Part shown: positions 16,006 to 25,114 of the stretch, piece by piece
Position numbering within the stretch: position 1 is the first letter of the stretch
Layout of the letters: each line of letters starts with the position of its first letter
Position numbers and translations under genes: made by a program
From: Burkholderiales bacterium
GTDB lineage: Bacteria; Pseudomonadota; Gammaproteobacteria; Burkholderiales; Burkholderiaceae_C
Length of the DNA stretch: 64,000 nucleotides
Assembly (NCBI GenBank): GCA_016185015.1
Contig: JACPOI010000015.1
Coordinates: 177,964 to 241,963, forward strand
Direction of reading: 5' to 3'
The notes under the pieces: generated by a model
The model's database searches: none
What the model saw: only the letters and a program-made list of their open reading frames with translations
What the model was told of the DNA's origin: nothing

Positions 16006-16488
16006 ATGAACACTCCCCGTCCCGTCGCGCCTCCTTCCGCTGCCGCCCGCACGCTGCGCAAGATATTGCCGCCGCTGATCATCATGCCCTCGGTCGCTTT
16101 TGTCCTGAGCGCCTTCATGAGCTGGGCCAACGTCGGGTTCGGCGAGGCCTACCTCTCCACCTGGGCGCGCGGTTTCCTCAGCAGCCTGGTGATCCTGCCC
16201 CTGGTGCTGGCCAGCCTGGGCCCGCTGGAGCGGCTGGTGAACAGGCTCTTCCCCGCCATGCACCGCTTCGGCCGCAAGCTCATCGTCTCGCTGCTCACGG
16301 CCTTTGCCATCGAGAGCGTGCTGGCCCTGGCGGTGTCCGCCATCAACAGCCCCTGGGACAGCGGCTTCGGCCTCTACTGGTGGCGCGCCTTCAGCCGCTC
16401 GCTGCCGGTGGGCGTGCTGATCGGTCTGCTCATGGCCTTCTACGTCAAGCCCAAGCTCGACCGGATGATGCAGGCTGCGCGTGCCTGA
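16006..16488 (+). CDS. Membrane protein with two DUF2798 units
   Basis: A 160-aa inner-membrane protein with four predicted membrane segments arranged as two repeats. The first contains PSVAFVLSAFMSW and GFLSSLVILPLVL; the second contains LTAFAIESVLALAVSAI and WWRAFSRSLPVGVLIGLLMA. DUF2798 has no known activity. The ATG at 16006 is preferred to an upstream start at 15976, which would lie within the operator. The neighbouring MarR gene and palindromes suggest it responds to a small molecule or stress. Confidence 0.8.
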   Translation: MNTPRPVAPPSAAARTLRKILPPLIIMPSVAFVLSAFMSWANVGFGEAYLSTWARGFLSSLVILPLVLASLGPLERLVNRLFPAMHRFGRKLIVSLLTAFAIESVLALAVSAINSPWDSGFGLYWWRAFSRSLPVGVLIGLLMAFYVKPKLDRMMQAARA

Positions 16489-16547
16489 TCCCCACGTACA
16501 CGGATGGTTAATTGCGGTGGGCCGCCCGAAGGACTAAGCTGCCCTGC

Positions 16548-17183
16548 ATGGAGCCCGCCCGCACCGTGGCCGCACCGCCAGTCCTCCCGCCCCGCCGCAG
16601 GGCAGGCCCGTGGCTGACCCTGGTGCTGGCGACGGGCCTGCTGTTGCCGGCCGGTGCGTGTTGTGAGGAAAAGGACTGGAGCCTCGGCTTCTACGGCGGC
16701 CAGTACTACGACTCCGAGCCTGCGGGCTTCTCGCAGGGCCGGGCCAACTACCTTCACCAGTACATCGTTGCCCTGACCGCCAGCAAGACGATCTGGCGTG
16801 CGCAGGAATGGCCGCTCTCGCTGGAAGTGGATGGCATGGTCGGCCACCAGTTCGGCACGGCCACCCTGCAGGAGTTCGCCATTGCGCCCGTGCTGCGCTG
16901 GAGCGGTTTCCCGTGGAACGGCGTGTTGCCCACCAGCATCCGTGCCGGCCCCCTGGGTTATTCCTACACCACCATCGTGAGCCCGCTGGAGCGCAGCGAA
17001 AAAGGCGAGGGCAGCCGCCACCTGAACTTCCTGATGATCGAGCTGACCTTTTCCTCGCCCAGGGCGCGCGAGCACGAGGTCTTCCTGCGTCTGCACCACC
17101 GCTGCACCATCTACGACCTGCTCAACAACTACGGCGCCAACGGCCAGGACTTCTTCGCCATCGGTTACCGGCGTTTCTACTGA
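16548..17183 (+). CDS. Outer-membrane beta-barrel protein (PagL/acyloxyacyl-hydrolase-like)
   Basis: A 211-aa protein with an N-terminal hydrophobic export signal (PWLTLVLATGLLLPAGA). The mature chain alternates polar and aromatic residues like a small eight-strand barrel and ends in GYRRFY, an outer-membrane insertion signature. The segment VFLRLHHRCTIYDLLNNYG resembles the HHRS region of lipid A deacylase-like barrels, but I cannot identify a full catalytic triad. The function is therefore open. Confidence 0.6.
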   Translation: MEPARTVAAPPVLPPRRRAGPWLTLVLATGLLLPAGACCEEKDWSLGFYGGQYYDSEPAGFSQGRANYLHQYIVALTASKTIWRAQEWPLSLEVDGMVGHQFGTATLQEFAIAPVLRWSGFPWNGVLPTSIRAGPLGYSYTTIVSPLERSEKGEGSRHLNFLMIELTFSSPRAREHEVFLRLHHRCTIYDLLNNYGANGQDFFAIGYRRFY

Positions 17184-17208
17184 GGCCGGCCAGGCGGGGA
17201 CGCGACGC

Positions 17209-18804
17209 TCAGCCCAGCAGGCGGGTGCCGCCCGCACGGTGCGCATGGCTGAAGTCGCTACCCTGGCCCAGCTTGAACACCGCCACGGCCTGCACCAGCT
17301 CCTGCGCCTGACCGTTCAGGCTGCCGGCCGCGGCCGCCATCTCTTCCACCAGCGCCGCGTTCTGCTGCGTGGCCTGGTCCATCTGCGTCACGGCTTCGCC
17401 GACCTGGGCCACGCCCTGGCTCTGTTCCGTGCTGGCCGCGCTGATCTCACCCATGATGTCGGTCACCCGGCGGATGCTGGCCACCACTTCCTGCATGGTC
17501 TGGCCGGCCCGGTCCACCTGGGCCGTGCCTTGTTCCACCCGGCTCACGCTGTCGGTGATGAGCGTCTTGATCTCCTTGGCCGCCTCGGCGCTGCGCCCGG
17601 CCAGGGTGCGCACCTCGCTGGCCACCACGGCAAAACCGCGCCCCTGTTCGCCGGCACGGGCTGCTTCCACTGCGGCGTTCAGTGCCAGGATGTTGGTCTG
17701 GAAGGCGATGCCGTCGATCACGCTGATGATGTCGGCGATCTTCCTGGAGCTGTCGCTGATGCCTTTCATGGTGTCGACCGCCTGGGTCACCACCTGTCCG
17801 CCTTGCACGGCCACGCCCGAGGCGCTCTGCGCCAGCTGGTTGGCCTGGCGGGCGTTGTCGGCGTTCTGTTTCACGGTGGAGCTCAGCTCCTCCATGGAGG
17901 CGGCCGTCTCTTCCAGCGCGCTGGCCTGGCTCTCGGTGCGCGCGCTCAGGTCCTGGTTGCCCTGGGCAATCTCGGTGCTGGCCGAGGCCACGGATTCCGA
18001 GCCCCGGCGAACCTGGGCGACCACGGTGGACAGGCTCTGCTGCATCTGCTGCAGGGCCAGCGTCAGCTCGCTGGCTTCGTCACGGCCTGTGCTGGTGATG
18101 GCCTGCGACAGGTCCCCGGAGGCGATGACACGTGCGCTGTCCACGGCTTCGCGGATGGGCGTCACGATGGAGCGGGTCAGCAGCGTGGCAAACAGCAGGC
18201 TCAGGACCACGGCGATCACGCCGCCGCTGATCATCAGCATGCGGGCCTGGGCCGCGGCGGCTTCCGCGCGCGTCAAGGACGCCTCGTAGAGCACCTTCTG
18301 CCGCTCTTCGAGCTTGAGGACCTTACCGCTGAAGGCGTCCGCCAGCGGCTTGAGGTCCTTGTCCAGCGACGCTGCGACGTCTTCACCCGCCATGCGCCGC
18401 TTGACGATGGCTTCGCGCGGCCCGCGATACGCCACCCGCGCCGTATCGACTTCCTTCAGGATGGCCTTGCCTTCCTCGGAATCGATCAGCTCCACCAGGC
18501 GCTTGCGCGACGGGTTGAAGGCGTCCGAAGTCTTGTCCATCTCCTTCTGCCACCAGTCGATGTGCTTGGGGTCGCCGTCGAACATGGCCGCCTGCGTGCG
18601 CACCCAGTTCAGGTCGATGATCTGCCGCCAGCCCACCGCCAGTTGCAGTTTTTCGTTGTCGGTGGTCGCCAGTTGCCGGGTGGTCTTGGCGATGTCGTTC
18701 AGGCGTGACACGCCGATCGCGATGCTGCTGATCAGAAAGATCAGGATGACGGCGAAGGCGATGGCCAGTCTGCTGCCGATCCGGAAGTTGCGCAATGCGT
18801 TCAT
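17209..18804 (-). CDS. Methyl-accepting chemotaxis protein
   Basis: A 531-aa transmembrane receptor. TM1 is near residues 12-34 and TM2 near 190-212, enclosing a periplasmic four-helix-bundle sensor. A HAMP domain ([20 protein letters not shown]) follows, then the long cytoplasmic coiled coil with the conserved tip [20 protein letters not shown] and [19 protein letters not shown]. The tip binds CheA and CheW and so links an unknown attractant to flagellar control. There is no C-terminal CheR-docking pentapeptide. No che genes are adjacent. Confidence 0.95.
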   Translation of the reverse strand: MNALRNFRIGSRLAIAFAVILIFLISSIAIGVSRLNDIAKTTRQLATTDNEKLQLAVGWRQIIDLNWVRTQAAMFDGDPKHIDWWQKEMDKTSDAFNPSRKRLVELIDSEEGKAILKEVDTARVAYRGPREAIVKRRMAGEDVAASLDKDLKPLADAFSGKVLKLEERQKVLYEASLTRAEAAAAQARMLMISGGVIAVVLSLLFATLLTRSIVTPIREAVDSARVIASGDLSQAITSTGRDEASELTLALQQMQQSLSTVVAQVRRGSESVASASTEIAQGNQDLSARTESQASALEETAASMEELSSTVKQNADNARQANQLAQSASGVAVQGGQVVTQAVDTMKGISDSSRKIADIISVIDGIAFQTNILALNAAVEAARAGEQGRGFAVVASEVRTLAGRSAEAAKEIKTLITDSVSRVEQGTAQVDRAGQTMQEVVASIRRVTDIMGEISAASTEQSQGVAQVGEAVTQMDQATQQNAALVEEMAAAAGSLNGQAQELVQAVAVFKLGQGSDFSHAHRAGGTRLLG

Positions 18805-18971
18805 GATGGTGTCGTCCTGTTGTGGGTTTGTTCTTGACCAGCTTCATTCTCAATGCTGCCATGCAAAAGCGCACGTGAATCCGAGCAAATCTGAGCAAAA
18901 CTTGCACAAATGACGGCCCGCTTGGGCCTGCGCGCCGGCCCGGCGGCGGTTTCACCACAGCGGCCTGCCCG

Positions 18972-20087
18972 CTAGGCGCGGGCTTGCTGCTTCAGTTCGA
19001 AGTGGCCTTGCGCCACCGTCAGGCCGTTGACCAGTAGCTCCACCGCATGCCGCCCCGGGTAGTGCACGCGGGTGGTGAAGTCGGCGATGGTCTGCTTTTT
19101 CTCCAGCGCCAGCTCGGCGCCGCCCGCCAGTTCGAGCGTGCGCAGCTTGAAGACCTTGCGGCTGCTCTCGCCATTTTTCTTCACGTAGTGGATGGCGTAA
19201 TCCACCACCAGCTTCTGCGGCTGGTCCGCCGTGGAGCGCAGCGTGGCCTTGAGCTGCAGCGTCTGCCCCAGGCGCAGGGCAGCCGGCGTGACTTCGAACG
19301 CACCCAGCTTCACCTTCGCGCCCAGCGTCGCTCCCACCGCCTTGAGCGCACGCGGGTGGCCGGCCTTGATGAGGTTGCGCAGCGCATGCTTGCTGATCCA
19401 CCTGGTCTCGGGCTGCTGCGTGGGCCAGCCCTCCAGCAGGTCCAGCACCCACTCGGGGTGGTCCTTGGCGATGTCGTTCAGGTGGTTGGCCACCGAGCGA
19501 CGCACGTAGTCGCTGGGGTCGGCCTGCAGCTTTTCCAGGATGGGTCGCGTGCGCTGCGGCTCGGCCACCAGCAGCGGCAGGCGCCGCGCCCAGGGCAGGC
19601 GCGGACGCGTGCCTTCGCTGGCCAGGCGGCGCACGTGTTCGTTCTCGTCCTCGGCCCAGCGCAAGGCGTGGGCCAGCACGGCCTCGGGGTCCAGCGCGAT
19701 ATAGGGGCGGATGGCGAACTCCGCGCTGCTGTAGGGCGTGAGCTCGCGCAGCGCTTCCAGCGACAGATCGAAATGTTCCAGCCCGTGCCGGCCCACGAAC
19801 TCGGGCAGCACCATGTCCGCAAAGCCGCCGGGCAGCAGCGGCGCCATCTTGCGCACGATCTTCAGGGCCTTGGGGTAGTCGTCCGGCAGGTGCGCGCGCA
19901 GGCTGTCCGCCGCGCGGCTCATGCGCTGCATGATGGACAAGTCTTCCAGCCCCTTGCGCGCCATGGCCAGATAGGCCCGTTCGTCAAAGCCCGGGTGCAC
20001 CTGCGCCGCCGCGCGGCCAATGCGTGCCAGCGCCTGGGCGTTGAGCAGGTCCTTGAGCAGCGGGGCGGGTTCCTTGTCTTGCGGCAT
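18972..20087 (-). CDS. DNA alkylation repair (AlkD/HEAT-like) protein
   Basis: A 371-aa protein. Residues 1-230 are HEAT-like helical repeats of the AlkC/AlkD DNA-glycosylase superfamily (AYLAMARKGLEDLSIMQRMS, then LRWAEDENEHVRRLASEG, DPSDYVRRSVANHLNDIAKD). The C-terminal 110 residues are a beta-rich tail (LQLKATLRSTADQPQKLVVD) found in AlkC-type members. It should recognise alkylated bases; the substrate range is unknown. Its ATG overlaps the stop of the upstream DUF4395 gene by one base (TGATG), so the two are co-translated. Confidence 0.85.
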   Translation of the reverse strand: MPQDKEPAPLLKDLLNAQALARIGRAAAQVHPGFDERAYLAMARKGLEDLSIMQRMSRAADSLRAHLPDDYPKALKIVRKMAPLLPGGFADMVLPEFVGRHGLEHFDLSLEALRELTPYSSAEFAIRPYIALDPEAVLAHALRWAEDENEHVRRLASEGTRPRLPWARRLPLLVAEPQRTRPILEKLQADPSDYVRRSVANHLNDIAKDHPEWVLDLLEGWPTQQPETRWISKHALRNLIKAGHPRALKAVGATLGAKVKLGAFEVTPAALRLGQTLQLKATLRSTADQPQKLVVDYAIHYVKKNGESSRKVFKLRTLELAGGAELALEKKQTIADFTTRVHYPGRHAVELLVNGLTVAQGHFELKQQARA

Positions 20088-20833
20088 CACTTGCAGTCGT
20101 TGTGCAGCTTCCACTTTTCCTCGTGCCCGATCTTCTTGGCGAATTCGGGGACGCGGCAGCGCTCCTCTTCGGCCGCGCTTCGTGGCTGCGCCGGTGCGCC
20201 ATCGGCTCCAGCAGCGGGCGCCGCGGGGGCCTGCGGCATCAGGGTCGCGGCCAGTGACAGGCCCACCAGAAAAGCGGCCACGGCGGCGTATTGCGCGCCG
20301 GAGACCCACTGGATCGGCTGGCGGTCCTTGACCTCGCACACGCCGCCCGGGCAGAGCTGGGCCTGCTCCTTGTTGAAGAGGTTGTAGAGCTTGCAGCCGA
20401 TGCAGATGCCGAAAGCCGTTTCAAAGAAGAGCAGCAGCAGGCACAGGGCGCAGACCAGGATATTGATCGGCCCCCTCACGTTGTTGAACACCACCAGGTA
20501 GAGCATCACCGTGGCCAGGGCCAGGCCTATGGCCCAGGCAAAACGCTTCTGCGGCGCGCCCACGTATTCGGGGATCTGGTTGCGCACGGCCAAACGTCCC
20601 AGCACCAGGCTGGGCGAGTAGCGCGGGTGGACCAGCACCCGGATGAAGAAGTCCGCAAAGAACCCGATCACCACCAGCTTGGTGGGCGCGAAATCGCCGC
20701 TCAGCCAGGCGTTCATGAAGGCGATCAGCGCCAGGAAGAACAGGATGCCGGCCCCGGCCCGGGCTTCGCGCTCGTTGATGACGCGGACCGGGTAGCCCGG
20801 GTGGTGTTCGCCGAATTGGAAAAGGGTGGTCAT
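20087..20833 (-). CDS. DUF4395 membrane protein
   Basis: A 248-aa inner-membrane protein with about five hydrophobic segments. The DUF4395 core spans residues 12-150 (REARAGAGILFFLALIAFMN, then PTKLVVIGFFADFFIRVLVH). A cysteine cluster GICIGCKLYNLF and LCPGGVCEVK suggests redox or metal contact. The C-terminal tail is a proline/alanine-rich linker plus a charged segment (EERCRVPEFAKKIGHEEKWK) that may lie in the periplasm. Function unknown. It is the upstream partner of the AlkD-like gene. Confidence 0.75.
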   Translation of the reverse strand: MTTLFQFGEHHPGYPVRVINEREARAGAGILFFLALIAFMNAWLSGDFAPTKLVVIGFFADFFIRVLVHPRYSPSLVLGRLAVRNQIPEYVGAPQKRFAWAIGLALATVMLYLVVFNNVRGPINILVCALCLLLLFFETAFGICIGCKLYNLFNKEQAQLCPGGVCEVKDRQPIQWVSGAQYAAVAAFLVGLSLAATLMPQAPAAPAAGADGAPAQPRSAAEEERCRVPEFAKKIGHEEKWKLHNDCK

Positions 20834-20942
20834 GGGCAAATTATGGGGCGCACGCTGCAGACCAGCCCCGGGGGCGGCCCGAATTCGTGGCAGGTCGGTC
20901 CCCAAGCTTGGCAGTTGCATCCGGCACTGGCAGACTCTCGGT

Positions 20943-21998
20943 ATGAAGCTCGTTGAATTGGGATGGGATGCTTGGTTGGCGGCACAAGCCGGTGAACTGT
21001 GCGGGCCGGATTCGTCACCGGCCCGTGTCACCGCGGTTGATCGGGGCCGCTGCCTCATCCGGGGTGAACACGGCGAAGTGCCTGCCGAGTTGACCGGCAA
21101 GTTTCTCCACCTCGCGGAGTCGTCCGCCGAATTGCCCTGCGTGGGCGACTGGGTGTGCGCGCACTACCTGGACGGCGCCAGCCACGCCATCATTCACCAC
21201 CTCTTGCCGCGCCGCACCTTCCTGCGGCGCAAGGCCGCCGGCCGCGATGTCGAGTTCCAGATGATTGCCGCCAACATCGACGTGGCTTTCATCGTGCAGG
21301 CCTGCCACTTCGATTTCAACGTCCGCCGTCTGGAACGCTACCTGGTCATGGTGCGCGACGGCCACATCCAGCCCGTGGTGCTGCTGACCAAGACCGATCT
21401 GGTGAGCCCGCAAGAGCTGGAACAGCTGATAGCCCGCATCCGCGGCATGGGCGTGGACGCCGAGATCGTCTGCGTCAGCAACGTCACGGGCGCGGGTGTG
21501 GACCAGGTGCGCGAACGCATGGTGCCGGGCAAGACCTATTGCCTGCTCGGTTCATCAGGCGTCGGCAAGACCACGCTCATCAACCGCCTGCAGGGCGACG
21601 ACGCGCTGGAGACCCGCGCGGTCAGCCACACGGGGGAGGGCCGCCACACCACCACGCGGCGTCACCTGATCGTGCTGGGGCAGGGCGCGCTGCTCATCGA
21701 CATGCCGGGCATGCGCGAGCTGGGCCTGCTGGGCGCAGGCGAGGGTCTCACCGAAACCTATGCCGATATCGACGACCTGGCTGCCGGCTGCCGCTACCCG
21801 GATTGCACCCATGTCAGCGAACCGGGGTGCGCGGTGCGCGCCGCGATCGAGCGCCAGGAACTCAGTGAAGAACACCTGGGCAACTACCAGAAGCTGCGCA
21901 AGGAATCCGAGTTTCACGAACTCTCCAGCCTGGAGCGGCGCAAGAAGGACCGGGCCTTCGGCCGTTTCCTCCACAACTACAAGAAACAGCAGGACTGA
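20943..21998 (+). CDS. rsgA: Ribosome small-subunit GTPase RsgA
   Basis: A 351-aa circularly permuted GTPase that assists late 30S maturation. Order of parts: OB fold (about 25-105), G4 TKTD (149-152), G5-like SNVTGAG, P-loop GSSGVGKTT (203-211), G3 DMPGMRE, then the zinc site with C283, C288, H290 and C296 in CRYPDCTHVSEPGC. All hallmark residues are present. The ATG at 20943 was chosen because upstream sequence in frame is non-conserved and would overlap the divergent DUF4395 gene. Length is typical. Confidence 0.93.
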   Translation: MKLVELGWDAWLAAQAGELCGPDSSPARVTAVDRGRCLIRGEHGEVPAELTGKFLHLAESSAELPCVGDWVCAHYLDGASHAIIHHLLPRRTFLRRKAAGRDVEFQMIAANIDVAFIVQACHFDFNVRRLERYLVMVRDGHIQPVVLLTKTDLVSPQELEQLIARIRGMGVDAEIVCVSNVTGAGVDQVRERMVPGKTYCLLGSSGVGKTTLINRLQGDDALETRAVSHTGEGRHTTTRRHLIVLGQGALLIDMPGMRELGLLGAGEGLTETYADIDDLAAGCRYPDCTHVSEPGCAVRAAIERQELSEEHLGNYQKLRKESEFHELSSLERRKKDRAFGRFLHNYKKQQD

Positions 21999-22014
21999 GC
22001 ACCTGCCTCGCCGC

Positions 22015-23271
22015 TCAGCCCCCGCTGTACACCAGCCCCGAAGCCACCCCGCCGAACAGGTCGCCCTCCACCAGCGGCACGCCGGCGAACTCCGCCTGCA
22101 GCGCGCGCTGGAAGGGCCGTAGGGCGGAAGAGCCGCCGGTGAGGTAGATGGCATCCAGTGCGCCATCGGCCACGCCGGCCTTGCGCACGCACTCGCGCGC
22201 GCAGGCCACGGTGTTGGCCAGCAGGCTGTGCAGGTGTTCCTGCATGCCGGACACCGTCATGGCTGCGGCCAGGCCGGCTTCGATGTCGCTGAAGTCCATG
22301 GCCGCATCGGCGTCCGTCTGCGAGCAGCGGATCTTGGCCTGCTCCACCTCGTGGGCGATGCGGTGGCCGTGGCGCTGCTGCAGCACGCGCATCAGGCGCT
22401 GGTGCAGGCGGATGTCGGCGTAGTTGGTCCACAGGGCCTGCGCCTGCGCCAGCGCGCGTGGCTGGTAGAGCCAGTGGATCAGGTGCCAGGTGGAGAGGTC
22501 GAAGAAGATGCGGCTGGGCACCTCGCGCCCCTCGGGGCCGATGTGGCGGTAACCCAGCAGCGGCATCACCTGTTCCAGGCTGAGCTTGTGGTCGAAGTCC
22601 GTGCCGCCGATGTGCACGCCCGTGGTGGCCAGCACATCGTCGGCGCGGTTGGTCTTTTGGATGCGGTCCGGCCCCAGCCGCACCACCGTGAAGTCCGAGG
22701 TGCCGCCACCCAGGTCCACCACCAGCACCGTGCTCTCCTTGTCCAGTCGGCGCTCGTAGTCCAGTGCCGCGGCAATCGGCTCCAGCTGGAACGTGACGTC
22801 GGTGAAACCCACGGCCTGCGCGGCCTGCAACAGGGACTGCTGGGCCAGTGCGTCTCGCTCGGCGTCGTCGTCCACGAAGTGCACGGGCCGGCCCATCACC
22901 ACCCGCAGGGGCGCCGCACCCAGCGCCAGGGTGGCGCGATCGCGCAGCGTGGCCAGGAAGGTGGCGATGATGTCCTGGAAGCTCACCTGCCGGTTGTTCA
23001 CCACCGTGGTCTCCAGCAGCAGCGGGCTGCCCAGCAGGCTCTTGAGCGAGCGCATCAGCCGCCCCTCGGTGCCTTCCAGGTACAAGCCCACCGCGTCGCG
23101 CCCGAAGTGGGTGCTCAGGTCTTCGTGGTTGTAGAACACCGCCGTGGGCATGGCCGTGGCCTGGCCTTCCAGCGGGATCAGGCGCGCCGTGCCGCCGGGC
23201 GCAGCCCAGGCCATGGCGGAGTTGGAGGTGCCGAAGTCGATGCCGAGGGTGCCGGGGAGGGGACGGGTCAT
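22015..23271 (-). CDS. yegD: Hsp70-like chaperone protein YegD
   Basis: A 418-aa protein with the actin/Hsp70 ATPase fold but no normal substrate-binding domain. ATP-site motifs are LGIDFGTSNSAMAWA (phosphate 1), VLVVDLGGGTSDFTVVRL (phosphate 2) and AIYLTGGSSALRPFQRAL (adenosine). EPIAAALDYERRL is also typical. YegD proteins are putative chaperones of unknown client. It is convergent with rsgA. Confidence 0.9.
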   Translation of the reverse strand: MTRPLPGTLGIDFGTSNSAMAWAAPGGTARLIPLEGQATAMPTAVFYNHEDLSTHFGRDAVGLYLEGTEGRLMRSLKSLLGSPLLLETTVVNNRQVSFQDIIATFLATLRDRATLALGAAPLRVVMGRPVHFVDDDAERDALAQQSLLQAAQAVGFTDVTFQLEPIAAALDYERRLDKESTVLVVDLGGGTSDFTVVRLGPDRIQKTNRADDVLATTGVHIGGTDFDHKLSLEQVMPLLGYRHIGPEGREVPSRIFFDLSTWHLIHWLYQPRALAQAQALWTNYADIRLHQRLMRVLQQRHGHRIAHEVEQAKIRCSQTDADAAMDFSDIEAGLAAAMTVSGMQEHLHSLLANTVACARECVRKAGVADGALDAIYLTGGSSALRPFQRALQAEFAGVPLVEGDLFGGVASGLVYSGG

Positions 23272-23522
23272 GAATGGGGAGCAGTGAGGAGCGGGCGCAT
23301 GGCGCGCCGGGCACGGGGGATTTTGCCACCGTCACGACGAGCCGGGTGGCGAGCGGCTTCTGCCCGGCTTTGCGCGCGCGTTTGCGCCAAATCAAACGCA
23401 GGCCCGAAATACGGCACGTACCTGCCCTTGCATTCCATAAGATACATATTAGATATTGCTTACGTGCACGCAGGATGGAAGTCACAGGGCGTGGGCGCAT
23501 GTTCAACCTCACAGGAGTCATC

Positions 23523-24005
23523 ATGAAATCAGGACAACGTCTATTGGCCGGGTTCTTCAGCCTGGCCTTGCTGGTCGCCGGGGGCGCCGCCCAGGCGGCC
23601 ACGGCCAGCCACGCCGAGGAAGACGCACATGGCGCGGCCAAACTGCAGCTCAACAAGGGCAAGAAGTGGGAGACCGACGCGCCGCTGCGCCAGGGTATGG
23701 CAGCCATGCGCGCCAGCATGGACGAGAAGCTGGGCGCGATCCACAAGGGCAAGCTCACCGCCGAGGAATACCGGGCGCTGGGCGGCAAGATCGACACCGA
23801 GGTTGGCACCATCGTGGCCCAGTGCAAACTGGCGCCCGAGGCCGACGCCATGCTCCACCTGGTGGTCGCCGACCTGCTGGGCGCCGCGGAGATCATGCAG
23901 GGCAAGCACAAGGGTTCGCCCGCCGCAGCGGCACGCACGGCCGTTGGCGCCCTCAACAAATACGGCCGTTATTTCGACGACCCGCAGTGGAAGGCCCTGA
24001 AGTAG
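23523..24005 (+). CDS. Exported helical protein of unknown function
   Basis: A 160-aa protein with a signal peptide ending at GGAAQAAT. The mature part is alpha-helical and charged: a His/Asp-rich start (SHAEEDAHGAAKLQL), then APLRQGMAAMRASMDEKLGA and a C-terminal ALNKYGRYFDDPQWKAL. Length and helix pattern suggest a four-helix bundle, but there is no CxxCH heme site. It stands alone after about 250 bases of non-coding DNA that contain a plausible promoter (TTGCAT, then TAGATAT). Not recognised. Confidence 0.7.
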   Translation: MKSGQRLLAGFFSLALLVAGGAAQAATASHAEEDAHGAAKLQLNKGKKWETDAPLRQGMAAMRASMDEKLGAIHKGKLTAEEYRALGGKIDTEVGTIVAQCKLAPEADAMLHLVVADLLGAAEIMQGKHKGSPAAAARTAVGALNKYGRYFDDPQWKALK

Positions 24006-24026
24006 GCCGGGTCTGACACCTGTGAA

Positions 24027-24050
24027 CAACGGGCACTGCGGTGCCCGTTG
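24027..24050. terminator. Perfect 10-bp hairpin between convergent genes
   Basis: CAACGGGCAC-TGCG-GTGCCCGTTG lies between the ends of the genes at 23523-24005 and 24060-24779. The stem is perfect, but no U tract follows on either strand. It may act as a weak bidirectional terminator or mRNA 3' stabiliser. Confidence 0.5.
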
Positions 24051-24059
24051 CTCATCCTG

Positions 24060-24779
24060 CTAGCTGCCCGGGCCGGCTTGCTCCGTCCCCAGGAAGAAGC
24101 CGATCGCCCGCTCCACCACCCAGGGCACGATGACGTGGTCGCCATCGAAGGGCAGCAGCGTCAGGTCGGTGCCGTCGGCCAGGAGGCGCTGCGCATGGGG
24201 CCCGGCGCTGGTCTCGAAGGGCAGTTGCGTGTCGGCGCGTCCATGCGCCAGGAACACTCGCGGCGTACCGTGGCGGGTGAAGGTGTTCATGAACCCTGCC
24301 GATAGCGCGATCACGTGGCTCACCACATCGCCGTTGGTCAGCCCCACCGACAGCGCATAACTGCCGCCATCCGAAAACCCCGCGAAAGCCAGGTGCCCCG
24401 TGTCGATGGGAAAGTGCGTCGCCACCTGTTGCAGGGCGGTCTGCAGACGCTCCAGGTCCGGCCCGTGGCCACCGATCACGATGTCCCAGGTGGGGAACAT
24501 GGACTGCGGCACCAGCAGCAGGAAGCGCCGCGCCCGCGCATGGCGCACCAGGTGGGGCAGCACCTTGTTGGCCTCGCCGCCCGCGCCGTGGAACATCACC
24601 AGCAGGGGCACGGGCTGTCCGGCCTCCAGCCCTTCGGGCACGACCAGCACTGCCTCGCGGCCTTCGGGGAAAGTCAGGGCATGGCGGCCTGGGGGCAGGG
24701 GAGGTTCGCTGGGGGCCGCGTCGAGCCGTAGCGTCATGCGCCCGGCCAGGGCCCCGCTCATCAGGCTGGGATCGATCAT
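24060..24779 (-). CDS. Alpha/beta hydrolase (esterase/depolymerase-like)
   Basis: A 239-aa hydrolase. The oxyanion loop is LVMFHGAGGEANKV, the nucleophile elbow is AFAGFSDGGSYALSV (Ser in GFSDG), a probable acid is the Asp in HGRADTQLPF, and the catalytic His is in PFDGDHVI. It resembles PHB-depolymerase-like and carboxylesterase members. There is no export signal, so it acts in the cytoplasm. ATG 24779 is taken as start; ATG 24788 in the same frame is possible. Confidence 0.82.
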   Translation of the reverse strand: MIDPSLMSGALAGRMTLRLDAAPSEPPLPPGRHALTFPEGREAVLVVPEGLEAGQPVPLLVMFHGAGGEANKVLPHLVRHARARRFLLLVPQSMFPTWDIVIGGHGPDLERLQTALQQVATHFPIDTGHLAFAGFSDGGSYALSVGLTNGDVVSHVIALSAGFMNTFTRHGTPRVFLAHGRADTQLPFETSAGPHAQRLLADGTDLTLLPFDGDHVIVPWVVERAIGFFLGTEQAGPGS

Positions 24780-24844
24780 GGGCTGCATTCTAGAAGTGCA
24801 GCCCGCAGCCCCGGGGCGAACACGGCACCCGGGCTCCTTGCGGC

Positions 24845-24982
24845 TCAGCGGCGGATGATGCGCAGCAACACCACCACGACCGCGATCACCAGCAGCACGT
24901 GGATGAAGCCGCCCATGGTGTACGAGGACACCAGGCCCAGCAGCCACAGGACGATCAGGATGACAGCAATTGTTTCAAGCAT
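24845..24982 (-). CDS. Small membrane protein, lmo0937/DUF5670 type
   Basis: A 45-aa two-helix membrane protein. Helix 1 is IAVILIVLWLLGLV, a loop SSYTMGGF follows, helix 2 is HVLLVIAVVVVLLRII, and it ends in RR. The SYTMGG turn is the hallmark of this family of tiny proteins widespread in bacteria. Function unknown; homologues are often stress-linked. A ribosome-site-like CCGAAAG precedes the ATG. Confidence 0.8.
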   Translation of the reverse strand: MLETIAVILIVLWLLGLVSSYTMGGFIHVLLVIAVVVVLLRIIRR

Positions 24983-25114
24983 GTGTTTTCTTTCGGAGAC
25001 CCATGGTGTTCTTCGGGGGAATGGCTGTCAAGGCGGTAGGCGGGTGGTTTCCCCGGCCGGCGTCCGGCCATGCTTTACAGTGCTGGCGACGCACGTGATT
25101 CCAAGAATTTCCCC